A stretch of 64,000 bases of DNA from Hemicordylus capensis (Eukaryota; Chordata; Lepidosauria; Squamata; Cordylidae): the NCBI RefSeq assembly GCF_027244095.1, contig NC_069671.1, positions 4,526,001 to 4,590,000 on the forward strand, written 5' to 3'. Under the pieces are notes generated by a model. That model had not been told where the DNA came from. It did not search any database and worked only from the letters and a program-made list of their open reading frames with translations. The translations under genes were made by a program, and so were the position numbers. Below, in pieces: positions 32,471-44,900 of this stretch. Numbering within the stretch: position 1 is the stretch's first letter; each line of letters begins with the position of its first letter.

Positions 32471-32496
32471 AGATGGCATGGAAACAAGCAGGCTCG

Positions 32497-32765
32497 AAAT
32501 ATGAAGTGGCGCAGCGGGGCAATGCTTGACTAACAAGCAGAAGGTTGCCAGTTCGAATCCCTGCTGGTATGAAATGCCTATATTGGGCAAGTATTAAATA
32601 AAGTGTTAAATAAATAAATAGCAGCGATATAGGAAGATGCTGAAAGGCATCGTCTCATACTGCGTGGGAGGAGGCAATGGTCAACCCCTCCTGTATTCTC
32701 CCAAAGACAACCACGGGGCTCTGTGGTCACCAGGAGACGAAACTGACTTGACGGCACACTTAAAC
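32497..32765 (+). mobile_element. Second tRNA SINE family
   Basis: Head tggcgcagcggggcaatgct and box B gccagttcgaatccctgctg, with a short AT-rich insert (about 32590-32620) and end cttgacggcacactta. Confidence 0.8.
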
Positions 32766-33534
32766 CCAGACTAAAAGACCTGCAAGAATCGCAAAGTCAG
32801 TGTCTGATGCAGCTCTTAAGTTTGTTTGTTTTAATTCACAATCTTTATGCAGTAGATTTAGGCATAATGCCCGTGAAATCACTTTTTCTTCAGCTCTGCC
32901 ACCCTGCACGGCCCTTCACTGGGTTTCAGTGGCCAAAAAAGGGGGGGGGGGGCAAGCAGGCAGGCAGGCCTCTGCCCTGAGGAGCTTGCAATCCAAATGC
33001 TGCAACAAGGGAGCCCAAAGAAGCTTCTGGATTATTCCTTGCCTTTGACCCACCAGCTAGGATGGCAGATGTTTTAAAAAGTCAGAATGCAGGAAAGACG
33101 GGCGCGCCCTGCCGGCCAGTGGACGTCTGTGGGCTGCTCCTGGATCTATAGCCGAGTCTGCGCGCAGCTGCCTGTGGCACGGCTTATTCGAAAGTTCCTC
33201 CCGCCCCCCACCCCGGCCTGTTTAGTCTGCACAGGGGAGCCCAAATTGCAGCCCACACTCCAGCATCTGGCTTTCATTAGGAGCCACGTGATTGGCCTCC
33301 GCTGATGCCTTGGCCGCTCTGCCGCGGAGACCCTGCAATGGAGACCGAGGCAAGGGCCCCTTCCTTCCTTTGCTCACCCCACTGCCCGTGTGGGGCCTTC
33401 CCCATCCATCAGCCAGCAATCACGGGCCGTGTGACTTGGGGTGGAGGGGGAGCAGCACTTTGGACACCAAGGGGGCTCTTTCTGAGGGTGAGTTTGCGCA
33501 CGAACCCTGGCGCTGTCGAATTGCCATGCCTCCT

Positions 33535-33763
33535 GCAATTCCGGATTTTAAGCATCTGACCCGGATTGCTTCGTCCATCCAGACTGGCCCAGACTTCAGC
33601 TTTCATTTAAAAAAAAAAAGCTAAGCTCTAGCCCCTGTAGAAGCGGAGTTCTGGAGCAAAACGTGCAGCCACTCTTTTGCTGAAACATGATTTTCCAGCC
33701 AATTTACATAAGACGCAAATTCGGCACCCGGATTTGGAGAGCCAGAATCTGGCAACCCAACGC
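33535..33763. mobile_element. GGGTTGCCAT-type MITE copy
   Basis: Contains gctaagctctagcccctgta, gcagccactcttttgctgaa and a terminal tctggcaaccc. Related copies are at about 9870-10036, 34050-34200, 35140-35695 (-) and 36499-36738. Confidence 0.65.
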
Positions 33764-34183
33764 TGGCCCTGAGAGCCGAAAGGGAAGGGGGTTGATCTCT
33801 CGACCCGCTTCCCTGAATCGGAAGGACTAAAAGCCGTGCCGAGGGTCTCCTCCTTGAAGGCGCAGAGCACGGGCAGCACATCATGCGCCCCAGCCTTGCT
33901 CTCTCAGACACAAACGTGCTCACACTGAACATCAGTCCCACCCTGGGATGGCTGCGGAAATTTAACACAGCCGGGTAATTTCAGAGCGTAGCCTTGGGGC
34001 CCAGTTATGCTCCAGCCACAGCTGGGGAGTCCTTGCAGTGTGGGGTCTAGGGTTGCCATGCCCCCCGGAATTTAGGGAGCCCCCTGGGGTTTGGGCTTCT
34101 CCACTTGGCTGCTCAATACCACCCGGATTTACACAGATTTCAAATGTGCTGCCCGGATTGCCCAGATTTTACTCGGGATCCAA

Positions 34184-34683
34184 TCACATGGGAGGGCAGC
34201 GAAGGAGGGGAAAGTATACACATCTGTCAAAATAACCCCTGTTAAAGTCATCCAAGTTGTTGACTGTCACCACATCTTGTGGCAGAGAATTCCACAAGTT
34301 GATTATGCGTTGTGTGAAAAAGTAGCTCTGTTTGTTATTCCTGGATTTCCTGGCAATCAATTTCATGGGGTGACCCCTGGTTCTAGTGTGATGCGAGAGG
34401 GAGAAGAATTTCTCCCTATCCACTTTCTCCACACCATGCATGATTTTATAGACCTCTCTCATGTCTCGCTACAGTTGTCTTTTTTCTAAACTAAATAGCC
34501 CCAGGTGTTGTAGCCTTGCCTCGTAAGAAAGGTCCTCCAGGCCCCTGATCATCTTGCTTGCCCTCTTCTGCACCTTTCCCAGTTCTACAATGTCCTTCTT
34601 TAGATGTGGTGACCAGAATTGTACGCAGTACTCCAGGTGTGGCCGTACCATCGTTTTGTAGAAGGGCATTATAATATTAGCAG
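34184..34683 (-). mobile_element. CR1 LINE fragment, C-terminal part of reverse transcriptase ORF
   Basis: The - strand encodes [36 protein letters not shown] and, in a second frame, YFFTQRIINLWNSLPQDVV: the C-terminal region of CR1 ORF2. One frame change separates the two parts. Confidence 0.85.
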
Positions 34684-34890
34684 GGGTCTAGATCAATTCA
34701 CAGAGGACAGCTCTATCAGTGGCTACTAGTCCAGGGGCCACCACCAGCCCCAGAGGCACGATGCCGCTAAATGCCAGTTGCAGGGGAGCAACAGCAGCAG
34801 AGGGGGGCAGGCCCACAGCTCTTGCCCGTGGGCTTCCCAGAGGGCATCTGATGAGCCACTGTGCGAAACAGGTTGCTGGGCTAGATGGCA
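34684..34890 (+). mobile_element. CR1 LINE 3' end, forward
   Basis: Contains ctatcagtggctactagtcc, tgtgcgaaacaggttgctgg and ctagatgg. It abuts a reverse CR1 fragment, so the two are separate insertions or an inverted copy. Confidence 0.7.
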
Positions 34891-35187
34891 GGGATGGGCA
34901 CAAAACCAGCTTGCTTGGTTCGGTTTGAGTCTGGACCGGACTCGAACCGGACCAGGCATGTTCGGTTTTGTACACACACACCCGGTTCGGGTTCGGGGGG
35001 TCCGTGATTTTTTTTAAAAAAGTTTTTAAAAAAGAAATACGTCACCACTGCCACTCTGGGGGCTTGTCCATGGCCATGGAGGGGGGGTCTACAGAGGTTC
35101 CCCCTCCTCCCACCAGCCTCACCTCTGTGGCAACAGTAGGGTGGCCATATTCTGGCTTTCCAAATCCAGGTGCCTAATTTGGTGCCT

Positions 35188-35432
35188 AATGAGAGCCAGC
35201 GTGGTGTAGTGGTTAGAGTGCTGGACTAGGACCGGGGAGACCCGAGTTCAAATCCCCCTTCAGCCATAAAACTAGCTGGGTGACTCTGGGCCAGTCACTT
35301 CTCTCTCAGCCTAACCTACTTCACAGGGTTGTTGTGAAAGAGAAACTCAAGTATGTAGTACACCGCTCTGGGCTCCTTGGAGGAAGAGCGGGATATAAAT
35401 GTAGTAGTAGTAATAATAATAATAATAATAAT
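35188..35432 (+). mobile_element. Sauria SINE in a GGGTTGCCAT-type MITE
   Basis: Forward copy: gagccagcgtggtgtagtgg, box A ggttagagtgctggac, box B gagttcaaatcc, tail gaggaagagcgggatataaa, then (taa)n. MITE sequence continues on both sides. Confidence 0.93.
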
Positions 35433-36498
35433 TTGCATATTATGTAAATATGTAAATATTTAAAAAATACATATTATGTAAATTGGCTTATTGAAAATAA
35501 TTTTTTAGCAGAATAGTGGCTGCACATTTTGCTCCATAACTCCACTTCTACAAGGGCTAGAGCTTAGCTTTAAAAAAAAAAAATGAAAAGAAAGCTGAAA
35601 TCCGGGCAAATCTGAGTGGGCAAAGCAATCTGGGTGAGATGCTTAAAATCCAGGTGAAACCCGGAATTCCGGGAGGGCATGGCAACTCGAGCTGCTAAGG
35701 AGTTCAAGAAGCCCATGATGCGCTCTCTGCTGCTTAAAGGGTTAGCAGCGCTTAGCCACCAGCTTTGGGCTGGCCAGTAATGTCCACGAGGCCTGAAGGC
35801 TGCGCACGGTTTCCCCTCTGCAGACCCCACTTGCACCACAAGACCCCCCCCCCTTCCTTTCCCCGCCTGCGACGCCAGCCAAGCCCGCTCCTTCCCGCCT
35901 GTGCCGAGAGGGGCAGTGTTACTGTCACGGTGCCCGGCATGCCCCTTGCCAAGTACAACATCTCTGGGCACGGCCACCGTTCCCACAAGGAAGCCGGCCC
36001 TTCCCGGAGACAGGCAGGCAGCCGAGAGCTGGAGGTTCCTGAGCGAAGGGCTTGCCAGGCTGGTTAGCGGACGCCCGGGGCCGACATCTGGTAGCGATTG
36101 AGAGAGGGCCGGGGATTGTGGGGGAGGCCAGACGGGCTGTGGCGCAGAAGCGAGCAAGAGGAATGTTCGGGGCCCAGCAGCAGAGGCTGTGCCAGGCGCG
36201 CGGGGGGGGGGGGGGCAGGGAGGACGACCCACATCTGGGGCGGCCGCATTCTGGTGGGTGCTAGGGAAGTGGCGTGCAATCCCAGCACTGAGGCCTAGGA
36301 GCAGCGATGTGAAAGCCTGGCAAAAATACTTTTTCCCCTCTTCCCCTGGGGGTAAGTGGAGGGAGATTTTTCCAGTTCCCCTCCCCACAGGCTGTCCCTT
36401 CTTCCTAGGAGCTGCTGCAATGGCACCAAGGAATCCACAGCTTCAAAGGAAGTCAGACACTGGCTGGCAGCAGCTCTCCAAGCCTTCAGACAACAATA

Positions 36499-36738
36499 GG
36501 GTTGCCATGTCTCCAAGAATTTAGGGTAGCCCCCGGATTTTGGCTCCGGATTGCCCAGATTTTACTCTGGATTCGATCACATGGGAGGGGAAAGTATACA
36601 AATCTGTCAAATACATAAATAAATAAGATGCAAATTAGTTGCGGCATGATTTGCATGATATCCAAATTAGTTGCTGCATAATTTGCATGATATGCAAATT
36701 AGACCACTCTTTTTTGGGAAGCTTGGCCATGGCAACCC
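36499..36738. mobile_element. TA-flanked MITE, 240 bp
   Basis: Ends GGGTTGCCATG and, inverted, GGGTTGCCATGGCCAAGC, with TA at 36497-36498 and 36739-36740. This suggests a Tc1/mariner-type target. Confidence 0.8.
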
Positions 36739-36794
36739 TAGACAAAAAGCAGTCTTTCCCTGTCGCCTTTCCTGACCCAGACGTCAGTCCCCAG

Positions 36795-36985
36795 CAGTGT
36801 TGACTACAACTCCCAGAATCCCCAAGCAAAAGGAGCTGGGGATTCTGGGAGTTGTAGTCCTCAGTCCCTGGGAATCCCTGTTAGAGGGAACCCTGGTTCC
36901 CAAGATGCTGGACTGCAACTCCCATCATGCCCAGCCACAGTGGCCTAAGTCTGGGGATGATGGGAGTTGTAATCCAACCACATCT
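36795..36985. mobile_element. Two palindromic MITE cores upstream of DGCR6
   Basis: First hairpin: gactacaactcccagaatcc with its inverse gattctgggagttgtagtcc. Second: gactgcaactcccatcatgc with gatgatgggagttgtaatcc. They lie about 400-600 bases before the CpG island. Confidence 0.75.
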
Positions 36986-37394
36986 GAGGACCCAAGCCTT
37001 GTGAGCCCCTCTTTGACTGGAGAGGCGAGGGAATGGGACCCAGGACCACCCTCTGCATGCAGAGCTGAGCGGCCAAGGACTGGGAGAGGCTTGAATCTCT
37101 CCCTCATGCCCGGATCCAGCTGCAAATGGGAACATCCCCCATCCCCAAACAGCATTCTGCATTTTGGGATGAAAAGGGAGATTTTTGAAAATTAATCCAA
37201 TAAATAAAGTCTCACCTGTATATCCTTTTTCAACTGTTCTGCTGAGGTGTGGGTGGGTGGACTTTGCACATGCTCAGAGGAACATTCAGGCCATATGGTT
37301 TCGCTGAGGAGGAGGCGGCATTCTGCACTTGCTCCCTCCAACGCCTCTGATTTTAAGGGTTGGTTCACAGGAAGAATTCCTGGGTTAAAGACAC

Positions 37395-37870
37395 ACACAC
37401 GGGGGCCCCGCAGCGAGCCGAGGAGCGCGCGGGCGTGGGGGGGGGGGCGGCGGGTGTGTGGGTAGTTGCTGCTGCCCTTTCTAAAAGTGGCGCATTCGGG
37501 GCGCGCTCTGCACGCGCTCAGAGGCACGCCTCGAGGCGGAGTCCCGCCCCGCGCAGACGGGAGGCTGGGCGCTGGGCGGGTCCCGGGGCGGAGCGAGGCC
37601 TGGCCGGGCGTGATGGAGCGGCGCTTCGGGGTGGCGGGCTCGCTCTACGCCGCCGCCGCTGCTGCTGCTGCCGGCGGGGACGGGGAGGAGGCGGAGGCGG
37701 CCGAGGCCCGGCAGCAGGCGCGCCACTACCGGCTCCTCTCCGAGCTGCAGACGCTCGTCAAGGACCTGCCCAGGTGGGGGGGACGCAGCATTGCAGAGCG
37801 GGCAGGATGGGGGCCGGCGGGGCGGGGCGGGGCTGGGCTGGAGGAGAGGAGGCGCGCTGGGTAGGGGGGC
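37395..37870 (+). promoter_or_regulatory. DGCR6: CpG-island promoter of DGCR6
   Basis: Dense CpG, GC-rich block around the DGCR6 start with GC boxes: CCCGCCCC at 37543-37550, GGGCGGG at 37574-37580 and GGGGCGG at 37585-37591. No TATA box is seen. This is the usual arrangement for a broadly expressed gene. The transcription start is probably between 37480 and 37600 (inference). Confidence 0.75.
37613..37773 (+). CDS. DGCR6: DGCR6 exon 1
   Basis: ATG at 37613-37615 has G at -3 and G at +4. It encodes [12 protein letters not shown], eight alanines, [19 protein letters not shown] and [14 protein letters not shown]. It ends with AG of a split Ser codon before donor gtgggg. The Ala run comes from mixed GCC/GCT codons. 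Confidence 0.93.
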
Positions 37871-38907
37871 GCAGCCAGGGCAGGGTCCTCTGGGCTGCCG
37901 GATCCTCGCCCCTTTCTCTGAGCCGTTTCTGGGGCTTCAAGGCGCAAGAGTAACATAACCGAGGACGCAGCTGCTGCTGCCTTGAACCGAGTCAGACCCT
38001 TGGCCCATCTCGCTCTCGGGATCGCCTGCCCAGGCCGGCAGCGGCTTCTCCAAGGTTGCAAGCAGCAGGAGTCGCTCTCAGCCCTGCCTTGCAGGAGAGG
38101 CTGCCACTGCCTGGGACCTCTGCAAGCAGGCAGGGGCTCTTCCCAGTATCTAGGCCAAGCGAGGGCCCCTTTTTAAACATGGTGATTCTCTTTTATAGAG
38201 CAGGGGGAGAGCAACTGGCCCTGTCCACCCCACCCGGCGGCAAAGCACCCCTCCAGTGACTGTTGCTGGTGTCTGTGTTTCTTTTTAGGTGGTGAGGTCT
38301 TGGAGGGGGATAGGGGTCCATCTTGTTGGTTTGTTGTTTGTATTTGTTTGTTGATGTAAACTGCTTTGGACACTTTTGTTAAAAAGTGTTCTGTAAATAT
38401 TTGTTGTTGTTTAGTGCTCACACATGTTGTCTCCCATTCAAATGAAAACCAGGGCAGACCCTGCTTGGCAAAGGGGACAGTCCATGTTTGTGACCACCAG
38501 ACCCGCTCTCCTCCCATATAGACAGAACAAAATCAAGCTTTGGTTTTTCTTCCTTTTTAAAATTTACCTTCAGTTTTTTTAAAAAATAAGATGCAACATA
38601 ACCTAATAAAAAACAAGAAAAGCAAACTGCACTTGTTAACCTAATACAATCAGCAATTACTAACATAATCCATAAATATTGTTTTAAAAACCTCAAAATC
38701 TTCTTTTCAGAAGTAAGGCATCTATTTAAAAACCTCCTAAGGATACTTTCTTCAGAGCACAAACAAGTTCATTAAAGCAAGCCATACTTTATGCCTAATA
38801 GTTATTGTATAGAAGTGAGTGTGTGTGTTTCCTCACAAATGTGTGCATTCACACATGCAAATAAAGAATCCTTGCTTGTAATCAACTTCCAAGGCCATTC
38901 AGATCTC

Positions 38908-38955
<48 letters not shown>

Positions 38956-41900
38956 TTACATTTATATCCCACTCTTCCTCCAAGGAGCCCAGAGTGTACT
39001 ACATACTTGAGTTTCTCTTTCACAACAGCCCTGTGAAGTAGGTTAGGCTGAGAGAGAAGTGACTGGCCCAGAGTCACCCAGCTAGTTTTATGGCTGAGTG
39101 GGGATTTGAACTCGGGTCTCCCCGGTCCTAGTCCAGCACTCTAACCACTACACCACTACACAGTGCTTTTTTAAACACTGTTCTCATCTGTCAGGGAAGC
39201 ACCTTGACTCTGCCCTCTGTTTTCTCTGCAGCTGCTCCCAACAGAGGCTGTCCTACACCACCCTTAGCGACCTGGCGTTGGCTCTCATCGATGGGACAGT
39301 CTTTGAGATTGTCCAGGGCCTGCTCGAAATCCAGCATCTGACGGAGAGAAACCTCTACAACCAGCGCCTCAAGCTGCACAGCGAACACCGAGGCAAGGAG
39401 AGATCCGAGACGGAGGCGCCTCTCGGAAGCGATCCGAGCTCCCGATCGCTTGTATGATTGGTCACCCCTCTTTGTGCAGTAAAAGCATGGGTTCTCCACC
39501 CCCACTCACTGGTGTGGTGCGATCCTGTGCACGTTGGCTTGGATGTAAGCCCCGACTGGGTTCCGTTGGGCTTACTCGCAAGTCAGTGTTCATAGGATTG
39601 TAGACTTATTGAGTGAAATGGAAGATTCCAATCCAGATTACAGAACCAGACCTTATTCCAAATTAACACCAAGCAGGAGATGTGAATGACAAGAGGTTCC
39701 CCCCTCATAGAAACATTGGAAGCTGTCTTATACAGAGTTCACGCCAACACTGACTGGCAGCAGCTCTCTAAAGTTTCAGGCAGGAGTCCTTCCCAGCCCT
39801 GCCTGGAGATGCTGCCAGGGATTGAATTTAGCTCCCCTAAGGGTGCTCACGTGTAGTCCCCCATCCAAATGGAAGCCACGGTGAACTCTGCTTAGCAAAG
39901 GGAGCAATCCATGCTTGCTCCTGCAAGACGGCTCTCCACCCCGTCCACAGACATGCACACAACTGAACAACGCCACACACTTTGCGGGTATTAGAACCTG
40001 CATGGGGGGCGGGGGTGACTCTGGTTTCGTCCTGGTATAGCAGCCCAGTGAAATGAGCAGGAATCGCTCCTTGCAGAACCTCTCTGCTGTAGAGGGAAAG
40101 GAGGCTTCTGTTGGTCCCTAAGGAGGTTCTGCCCAACCGCTTGTGGCAAGGTAGGTAAAAATGATCTTTAAAAGAAAGAAATCCACAATCCCCCCACCCC
40201 CCCAATTTTTAATCCTGTTTTCAGAATTTTGTGGGGGGCTCTTTCAGTGGAGGTTTTCAGATGCTGGATGTTAGGGATGTTGTAGCAGGTTCCCTGCACT
40301 GAGCAAGGTGTGACCTCCAAGAAGACCTTCCAGAACGTCGCAGGCTTCTATCACTCATGGGGTCTGGCTGGGAATTGGGCCTGGCCCTGAGCCACTGCTA
40401 TGGGGCTAGCTCAGGCCTGCTCAGGCCTAATCGCCCCCCGCCCAGCTGCTTTAGGACTACAACTCCCATAATCCCCAGCCACAGTGGCCAGTAGCCCAGG
40501 ATTATGGGAATTGTAGGCCAACGGCCTTCTCCGTTGCTGCCCCTAGAAATAAGAGCCTCCCCATCTCTGGCAACTTTTTAAAAGGCACTGAAGACACATT
40601 TATTCACCCAGGCTTCTAATTTGATTTATAGTTTTTAATATTGGGATTTAAATCTTTTCAGTGATTTAAATCATTTTAATTGTGAATTGATTTGAGGTTT
40701 TCAATGATTTTAATTGTAAACCCGCCCAGAGACACAAGTTTTGGGCGGCATAGAAATATTTTAAATAAATAAAATGAAATAAACGTCTGCGGGGGAGTGC
40801 CAAAGCTGAGCAGCCTTCTTCTAAGTAAGTAAGTAAAACTTTTATTTCGGCCGTAGACCAGCAATACAACAATATATAAAACAAATAAGAAAACAATAAT
40901 AATATAAAACCAGACTACATTTATATGCATTGGGCATATTATATAATAATATTTGGCCACAATATGAATAACATCCAAATTAAGATTAGTGAGCAAATAG
41001 TTTAAATAAAAATCATCTCCACAACCCGGAAAATTAATCAAAAGTAGGACAATTAGTTGGTGTCTTATGTCTCTGTAATAATCACAGTACAGAAGAACTT
41101 GAGCAGTTGTTTCAACGTTACCAGATCCACACGGGCATGATCCTGATGCATATGAGATACCCTGGAATCTCCCATGGAGCACAGCTGCTGGGAGAGCATT
41201 TCCACGGGCAAGTGTGGGAGCTCGTCTAAACTCTGGAATTAAGGATGCTACTTAGATATGTAGCAGGCTTGGGCTCGATGCTCTGACTCAAGCCTGCCTT
41301 CTTCTAGCTCCACCCTGGTCCACTCGGGGCAGGGAATCTAGTACCGATTCCGCAGGGCGGCGGCAGCTGTGTATGATCCCGTAGGGCCCTAACCGTGCAT
41401 GACGAACGTCTGCTTTTCTCGGCTTCCAGTTCTCAAGCAGGACCTCATCCAGAAACACAAAGAGGCCCAACAGAGCTGCAAGCCGCACAACCGGCCCCTC
41501 CTCAAGGCAGCCCAGCAAAGGGAGTTGGAGGTAAGACCTCGACAGCCCTGGAGGGAGCTGGGTTGGTGGGGCGGTGCCTCCCTGTATTGCAGTGTGAGCA
41601 GCGTTCTCTCTTAATTCCCCACCCCACCCGCCGTGTGCAGAATGGGAGCCAGCGTGGTGTAGTGGTTAGAGTGCTGGACTAGGACCGGGGAGACCCGAGT
41701 TCAAATCCCCATTCAGCCATAATACTGGCTGGGTGACTCTGGGCCAGTCACTTCTCTCTCGGCCTTGCCTACTTCACAGGGTTGTTGTGAAAGAGAAACT
41801 CAAGTATGTAGTACACTGCTCTGGGCTCCTTGGAGGAAGAGCGGGATATAAATGTAAAAATAAAAATAAATGAGTTTTGTTCTGGGAGGCGGTATCAAGG

Positions 41901-44900
41901 CAGTGGGTGTGCGCGTGCATTCAGAGTGGGGCCTTCCTGATTCAACCTGGGCGGGATCTAAAATGAACCAAGTGGACATTGGAAAACTCCTATATTGGGC
42001 GGCAGCGATATAGGACGATGCTGAAAGGCACCATCTCATACTGTGCTCCAGTGGCCATTTGGTTGGGGATTATGGGAGTTGTAGTCAACCACATCTGGGA
42101 ATCCCTGTAAGAGGAAACACTGGTCAGCGCCAGAGGAAATGGCCCTCCCACTTGCCAAATAGCCAAGATCACTCCCCTGTTATTTGAGTAGCTTGATCTT
42201 TATTTGCATTAGCCATCAGACCATAGCAGAACGACAGTAAGGAAACATAATATAATAACAGCAAGCTACGAAGAGCAAGGAGACTAGTGGCACACAGGCC
42301 CAACTGAAAATCAAAACGGCAGCTGTTGCAGTAACATGCTGTCTAGGAGGACCTCGATATTTGCGAGGGTTCTGGTCTCCGCAGTTATCGCTGTTACGGA
42401 AACCGCGAAGAGTGAGTCATTGGAGCCATGGGATTGTGGGGGTTAGGTTCCTGGAGGCACGAAAATTGCTCCCCAGATGCCAAAAAGGGGCAAAAATGCC
42501 CTGCTGTACTCTGCTGGCCTCTAACGATCTATCAGTGCTCCCTGAAGCCAGAAATCTTCCCTTTGGGGGCATTTTATGTGGTTTTTTTTCTCAAGTAAAT
42601 GAGCCATAAAATGTCTCCTGCACTCAAAATGGTGGCTGGAAACGACCACCAAGGTCAGTTCTGGCCACCCCTGACCCCTGAATACGTGGGTTTAACCCCT
42701 TTTTTGGCCAGATTTTTGCCACGTGTACCGAGGTCAGGTGACCATTACCCAACTGCGGATATGCAAATCCACTGATGCTAGATCCGCGGATCGCAAGGTT
42801 CTCTTGTATTTCTCTTGTCAACTCTGTTTCGATTCTAACATCTTTCCCCCCACCTCCTAACAGTTTGAAAGTTTCGATCCCCCTTCGAGAACAATAGTGC
42901 ATCCGTGTGTGTGTGTATGTGATGGTAACTGGGCCAAGATAACTCGGTGAGCGTCGTGCCTGGGTCAGAGAGCACCCTAACTGCTGCCACAACCGCAGAG
43001 GAGAGGCCAGGCCTGCACAGCTTCCGCCCTGCAGCTGCTGTTGGACTACAGCTCCCATCATCCCCGGCCACAGTGGCCAATAGTGGGGGGTGATGGGAGT
43101 TGTAGTCCAGCATCTGCAGGAGGCCCAGAGTTCTGCAGCTCTGCTTTAGGTCGACTGCTCTGGGTCCTATAAAGAGGACTGATCTCTATATTGCTAGTTG
43201 GGAAGCAGTTGACCCCCGTGTACAGCGGGTACGTGGAACCTGGGAAGCTGCTGTATACTGAGTCAGTCGCTTGGTCCATCTAGCTCAGTATTGTCTACAC
43301 TGACTGGTAGGGGCTTCTCCGAGGTTTTAAGCGGGAGGCTTTCGCAGCCCTAACTGGAGATGCCGGCAGGGATTGAACCTGGGACCTTCAGCATGCAAGG
43401 CAGATTCTCTACCACTGAGCTGTGGCCTCCTCTTCCATCAAGTAGGCCTGATGTGCATTTGCTGTCGTCTGTCGTCTGTGGCTTGGCTTACTTGCGCAGG
43501 TCACCACAAGCTCCAAGCATCTTTCTGTACCCTTCTCACATTCCCCGAGGCATGTGCTGTGTCTGAGATGATCTCTCCAGTGCATTTCATAGAATGGGGG
43601 AATGAGGCTCTGAAATATCCCCTTCAGTTCTAACTACTGCATTGCCCAATGTCCTTTTCCAGGCCTTGGAGGTCCTTTTCCTGCATTGGGAAGCTGGAGC
43701 AGATCCCTCTTGATTCTATGAGATTTTTTTTTTTTTCTGATCCAAGTTGTCCTCTTCCCTTGCTCAGGCCCTGGAGCACCGGATCCATGAAGAGCAGCAG
43801 ATGATGGATGAAAAAATCGTCCTGGAACTGGACCAGAAAGTGGTCGACCAGCAGAGCACGTTGGAGAAAGCGGGCGTCTCGGGGTTTTACATTACCACCA
43901 ACCCACAGGTTGGTATAGGAAGGGATAGAGTGTTGGGTTCAGCGTTCCCTCTAACAGGGAATTCCAGATGTTGTGGACTACAACTCCCATAATTCTCAAG
44001 CCCAAGCCATTGCAGCTGGGGATTCTGGGAGTTGTAGTCAACAACATCTGGGAATCCCTGATAGAGAGAACACTAGTTGGGTTGGGAGGAAAGCTGTTCT
44101 TGTGGTAAAGGTAAAGTGTGCCGTCGGGTCGGTGTCGACTCCTGGTGACCACAGAGCCCTGCGGTTGTCTTTGGAAGAATACAGGAGGGGTTGACCATTG
44201 CCATCTCCTGCTCAGTATGAGATGATGCCTTTCAGCACCTTCCTATATTGCTGCTGCCCAATAGAGGTGTTTCCCTTAGTCTGGGAAACATACCAGCGGG
44301 GATTTGAACCGGCAGCCTCTGGCTTGCTAATCAAGTCAGTTCTTGTGGTAGCAAGCATGAATTGTCCCCTTTGCTAAGCAGGGTCTGAACTGGTTTGCAT
44401 TTGAGTGGGAGACGTGTGAGCACTGGAACCTTGGAGAAGCTGCTGCCAGTCTGTGAAGACAATACTGAGTTAGATAGACCAATGGTCTGACTCAGTTATA
44501 TGGCAGCTTCCTATGTTCCACTGTAAGAGATTCCCCTCTGGGGATGGGGCCGCTCTGGGAAGAGCAGAAGGTTCCAAGTTCCCACTCTGGCATCTCCAAT
44601 TAGGCCTGAGAGAAACTCCTCTGCCTGCAATCTTGGAGAAGCCGCTGCCAGTCTGTGTAGACAATAGTGAGCTAGATGGACCAAGGGTCTGACTCGGTAT
44701 AAAGCAGCATCCTATATTCCGATGGGTTTTTTAATGTCTGAAAGTAATTCAGGAACTGAAAACTGGAACACAGGCTCCCGTGTTTGTAGTCCAGATGTCA
44801 TTAGACTACAGCTCCCATCATCTGTAGCTGTTCAGGGCATTATGGGAGTTGTAGTCCAACAACATGCAGGGACCCAAACTTGGGAGCCCCTCTTCCAAGG

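Larger units (their letters stand above)
30626..37394. other. SCARF2-DGCR6 intergenic region
   Basis: Holds MITEs (30870-31085, 31458-31595 and 36795-36985), tRNA SINEs, a 467-bp-type DNA element, CR1 pieces, a Sauria SINE and GGGTTGCCAT-type MITEs. GC-rich stretches 33080-33520 and 35700-36420 lack repeats and convincing exons. Confidence 0.75.
39393..41429 (+). other. DGCR6 intron 2 (GC-AG)
   Basis: Begins GCAAGG and ends CCAG. It holds a reverse 5S-tRNA SINE (39708-39945), a MITE (about 40425-40520), a LINE 3' end (40525-40780) and a LINE ORF fragment (40820-41275). Confidence 0.85.

Noticed and set aside
34184-34683. Apparent host gene fragment with [14 protein letters not shown]
   Set aside because: This is the C-terminal part of a CR1 reverse transcriptase ORF, not a host gene.
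43370-43440. Possible functional tRNA-Ala gene on the - strand
   Set aside because: Box A and box B are present but it continues directly into SINE body and tail, and arms are imperfect.
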